A DNA stretch of 6,924 bases. It comes from JBJSXF01 sp046086225 (GTDB lineage: Bacteria; Actinomycetota; Acidimicrobiia; IMCC26256; PALSA-610). Made by a program: the position numbers and the translations under genes. Each line of letters opens with the position of its first letter. Within the stretch, counting starts at the first letter, position 1. This document shows, piece after piece, positions 5,789 through 6,924 of the stretch. The notes below the pieces were generated by a model. It ran no database searches. It worked only from the letters and a program-made list of their open reading frames with translations, and was not told where the DNA came from. The DNA lies in NCBI GenBank assembly GCA_046086225.1, contig JBJSXF010000132.1, forward strand, positions 1 through 6,924. Reading direction: 5' to 3'.

Positions 5789-6421
5789 ATGGCCGGTGTA
5801 CCCGACGGACCCGAACGAGGTGCCCGCATCCTGGCCCGGCGCGATCCCGCTCTGCGGGCGATGGTCGCCGCACACGGCGTGCCCCCGATCGTGCCCGGCC
5901 GCCGGGGTTCGCACTTCGCGACGCTCGCCCGGGCGATCTGCTTCCAGCAGCTGGCCGGTCGGGCCGCGGCGTCGATCCACGCCCGGTTCGAGGCGCTGTT
6001 CGCCGGACCGCCGACCGCCGCGGGCGTACTCGCCCTGCCGCCCGGCGCGTTGCGCAGCGCGGGCCTGTCGGGGGCGAAAGCGGCATCGATCACCGATCTG
6101 GCCGAGCACGTCGTGTCGGGGCGGTTGCGCCTCCACGGCATCGGTCGTCGTCCCGACGCCGAGGTGGTGGACGCGCTCACCGAGGTGCGGGGGATCGGGG
6201 AGTGGACGGCTCAGATGTTCCTGATGTTCCGGCTCGGTCGCCTCGACGTGTGGCCGGTGCTCGACTACGGCGTGCGGGTCGGTCACGCTCGGCTCTTCGA
6301 TCTCGACGCGCCGCTGGCACCCAAGGCGCTGGCCGACGCGGGGGAGCCGTTCCGCCCCTACCGATCGCTCCTGGCCTGGTACTGCTGGCGGGCGGCCGAC
6401 ACCGTCACGCCGGACCGCTGA
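5789..6421 (+). CDS. DNA-3-methyladenine glycosylase-like protein (HhH-GPD, AlkA type)
   Basis: Base-excision-repair glycosylase expected to remove alkylated purines from DNA. The 210-residue product is a single HhH-GPD domain without the extra N-terminal domain of E. coli AlkA. Early on it has the family helix LARAICFQQLAGRAA. The helix-hairpin-helix is EVRGIGEWTAQ (from residue 132, GIGEWTA 135-141). The segment DVWPVLDYGVRVG follows, with Asp 159 in the position of the catalytic aspartate, and YRSLLAWYCWRAAD closes the domain. No C-terminal Cys cluster for an iron-sulfur centre is present, so it is not of the EndoIII/MutY kind. The ATG at 5789 is 4 bp after the thiQ stop with no clear Shine-Dalgarno, so it is probably translated by coupling within the thiamine operon. 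Its 3' end overlaps the opposing CoA-transferase gene by 17 bp. Family firm; exact lesion range unknown. Confidence 0.9.
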   Translation: MAGVPDGPERGARILARRDPALRAMVAAHGVPPIVPGRRGSHFATLARAICFQQLAGRAAASIHARFEALFAGPPTAAGVLALPPGALRSAGLSGAKAASITDLAEHVVSGRLRLHGIGRRPDAEVVDALTEVRGIGEWTAQMFLMFRLGRLDVWPVLDYGVRVGHARLFDLDAPLAPKALADAGEPFRPYRSLLAWYCWRAADTVTPDR

Positions 6422-6924
6422 TCGCGCCGCTCGCGAGCAACGCGGCGACGGCTGCGGGGGCGAGGCCCCATTCGGCGAGTGCGGTCTCGGTGTCGGCCCC
6501 GGCCGCAACCGGTGCCCCCTGCACTGCGGTCGCCGTGCGGGAGAAGCGGGGCGCGGGCACGGGCTGGGCGATGCCGTCGATCTCGGTGAACGCGCCGCGC
6601 GCCACGTTGTGCGGATGCTCGCGGGCCTCGCGCATCGGGAGCACCGGCGCGAAGCACACCTCGTGGCCGGCGAAGAACGCCACCCACTCGTCGCGGGTGC
6701 GGGTGCGGAACAACCCGGCGAGGGTCGCGGTGTGCTCGGGCCAGCGCGTGGCGTCCATCTGCCCGGCCGGATCGAGGTCGATGCCCAGCGGCGCGACGAG
6801 CGCGCATAAGTTCGCGTAGAACTGCGGCTCGTGGGCGGCGAGCGACACGTAGCCGCCGTCGGCGGTCTCGTAGACGTTGTAGAAGTGGAAGCCGCCGTCG
6901 AGCAGGTTGGTGCCGCGCGGACCC
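6405..6924 (-). CDS. CaiB/BaiF family CoA-transferase, alpha-methylacyl-CoA racemase-like (5' partial)
   Basis: C-terminal 172 residues of a class III CoA-transferase/racemase family protein; the gene begins right of the window. The frame is open to the edge, so the GTG at 6848-6846 is internal. Visible motifs read GPRGTNLLDGG, FYNVYETADGGYVSLAAHE and EPQFYANL, typical of the large-domain junction in alpha-methylacyl-CoA racemases. They are followed by RDEWVAFFAGHEVCFAPVL and EHPHNVARGAFTEIDG, the usual C-terminal block. The Glu of EPQFYA matches a conserved acidic residue near the active site of the Mycobacterium tuberculosis racemase MCR (from memory). The catalytic Asp and His of the first half are outside the window, so activity cannot be judged. 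Racemization of 2-methyl-branched acyl-CoA is the best guess; another CoA-transfer reaction is possible. It faces the thiamine operon tail to tail and appears unrelated to it. Confidence 0.9.
   Translation of the reverse strand, partial: GPRGTNLLDGGFHFYNVYETADGGYVSLAAHEPQFYANLCALVAPLGIDLDPAGQMDATRWPEHTATLAGLFRTRTRDEWVAFFAGHEVCFAPVLPMREAREHPHNVARGAFTEIDGIAQPVPAPRFSRTATAVQGAPVAAGADTETALAEWGLAPAAVAALLASGAISGPA

Noticed and set aside
3960..6086. A 708-codon open frame on the minus strand
   Set aside because: Ser/Arg/Thr/Pro-rich low-complexity translation opposite well-supported transporter and glycosylase genes; a GC-bias shadow.
6202..6819. A plus-strand frame running across the glycosylase end into the CoA-transferase region
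   Set aside because: It spans a convergent boundary, and the minus strand there encodes unmistakable CaiB/BaiF motifs.
1..6924. Search by eye for CRISPR arrays, insertion sequences, attachment sites, tRNA genes and phage genes
   Set aside because: No repeat-spacer pattern, transposase motif, terminal inverted repeat or tRNA-like fold was seen; the only tandem repeat is the coding one at 538-1302.

Overview
This is a very GC-rich stretch with strong G/C bias at third codon positions, several GTG starts and tightly packed genes. These traits point to a high-GC actinobacterium. The GYW...GD-A...G repeat protein at the left end is of a kind I associate with Acidimicrobiia (the Ilumatobacter/Microthrix relatives). 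That assignment is from memory of the family and was not checked by any search.

Layout, left to right. (1) Positions 1-1302, plus strand: the 3' part of a gene for an exported peptidoglycan-hydrolase-like protein. A glucosaminidase-type domain is followed by six 42-residue repeats in exact register; the start lies left of the window. (2) Positions 1316-1421: a clear TPP (thiamine pyrophosphate) riboswitch whose stems P1 to P5 can be drawn base by base. Its last helices contain the Shine-Dalgarno sequence of the next gene. (3) Positions 1425-5784: a four-gene thiamine salvage operon. It encodes thiamine diphosphokinase (thiN type), a lipoprotein thiamine-binding protein (thiB), a fused two-domain permease (thiP) and an ATPase (thiQ). 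Consecutive genes overlap or abut (4-bp overlap, 37-bp overlap, 0-bp gap). (4) Positions 5789-6421: a helix-hairpin-helix DNA glycosylase of the AlkA type, only 4 bp behind thiQ and so probably on the same transcript. (5) Positions 6405-6924, minus strand: the C-terminal part of a CaiB/BaiF family CoA-transferase (alpha-methylacyl-CoA racemase-like) gene that runs off the right edge and overlaps the glycosylase gene tail to tail by 17 bp.

How the genes work together. ThiB captures thiamine outside the membrane, ThiP forms the channel and ThiQ powers import. The kinase then converts thiamine to TPP. TPP binding to the leader RNA should mask the ribosome-binding site and shut the operon down, giving direct end-product feedback on uptake and activation. 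The glycosylase has no evident role in this pathway.

I see no tRNA, rRNA, CRISPR array, insertion sequence or phage gene. The window is mostly ordinary and I found no wholly new system. The points most worth a second look are the riboswitch/Shine-Dalgarno fusion with almost no leader space, the indel-free repeat domain, the C-terminally extended ThiQ, and the repair gene riding in a thiamine operon.
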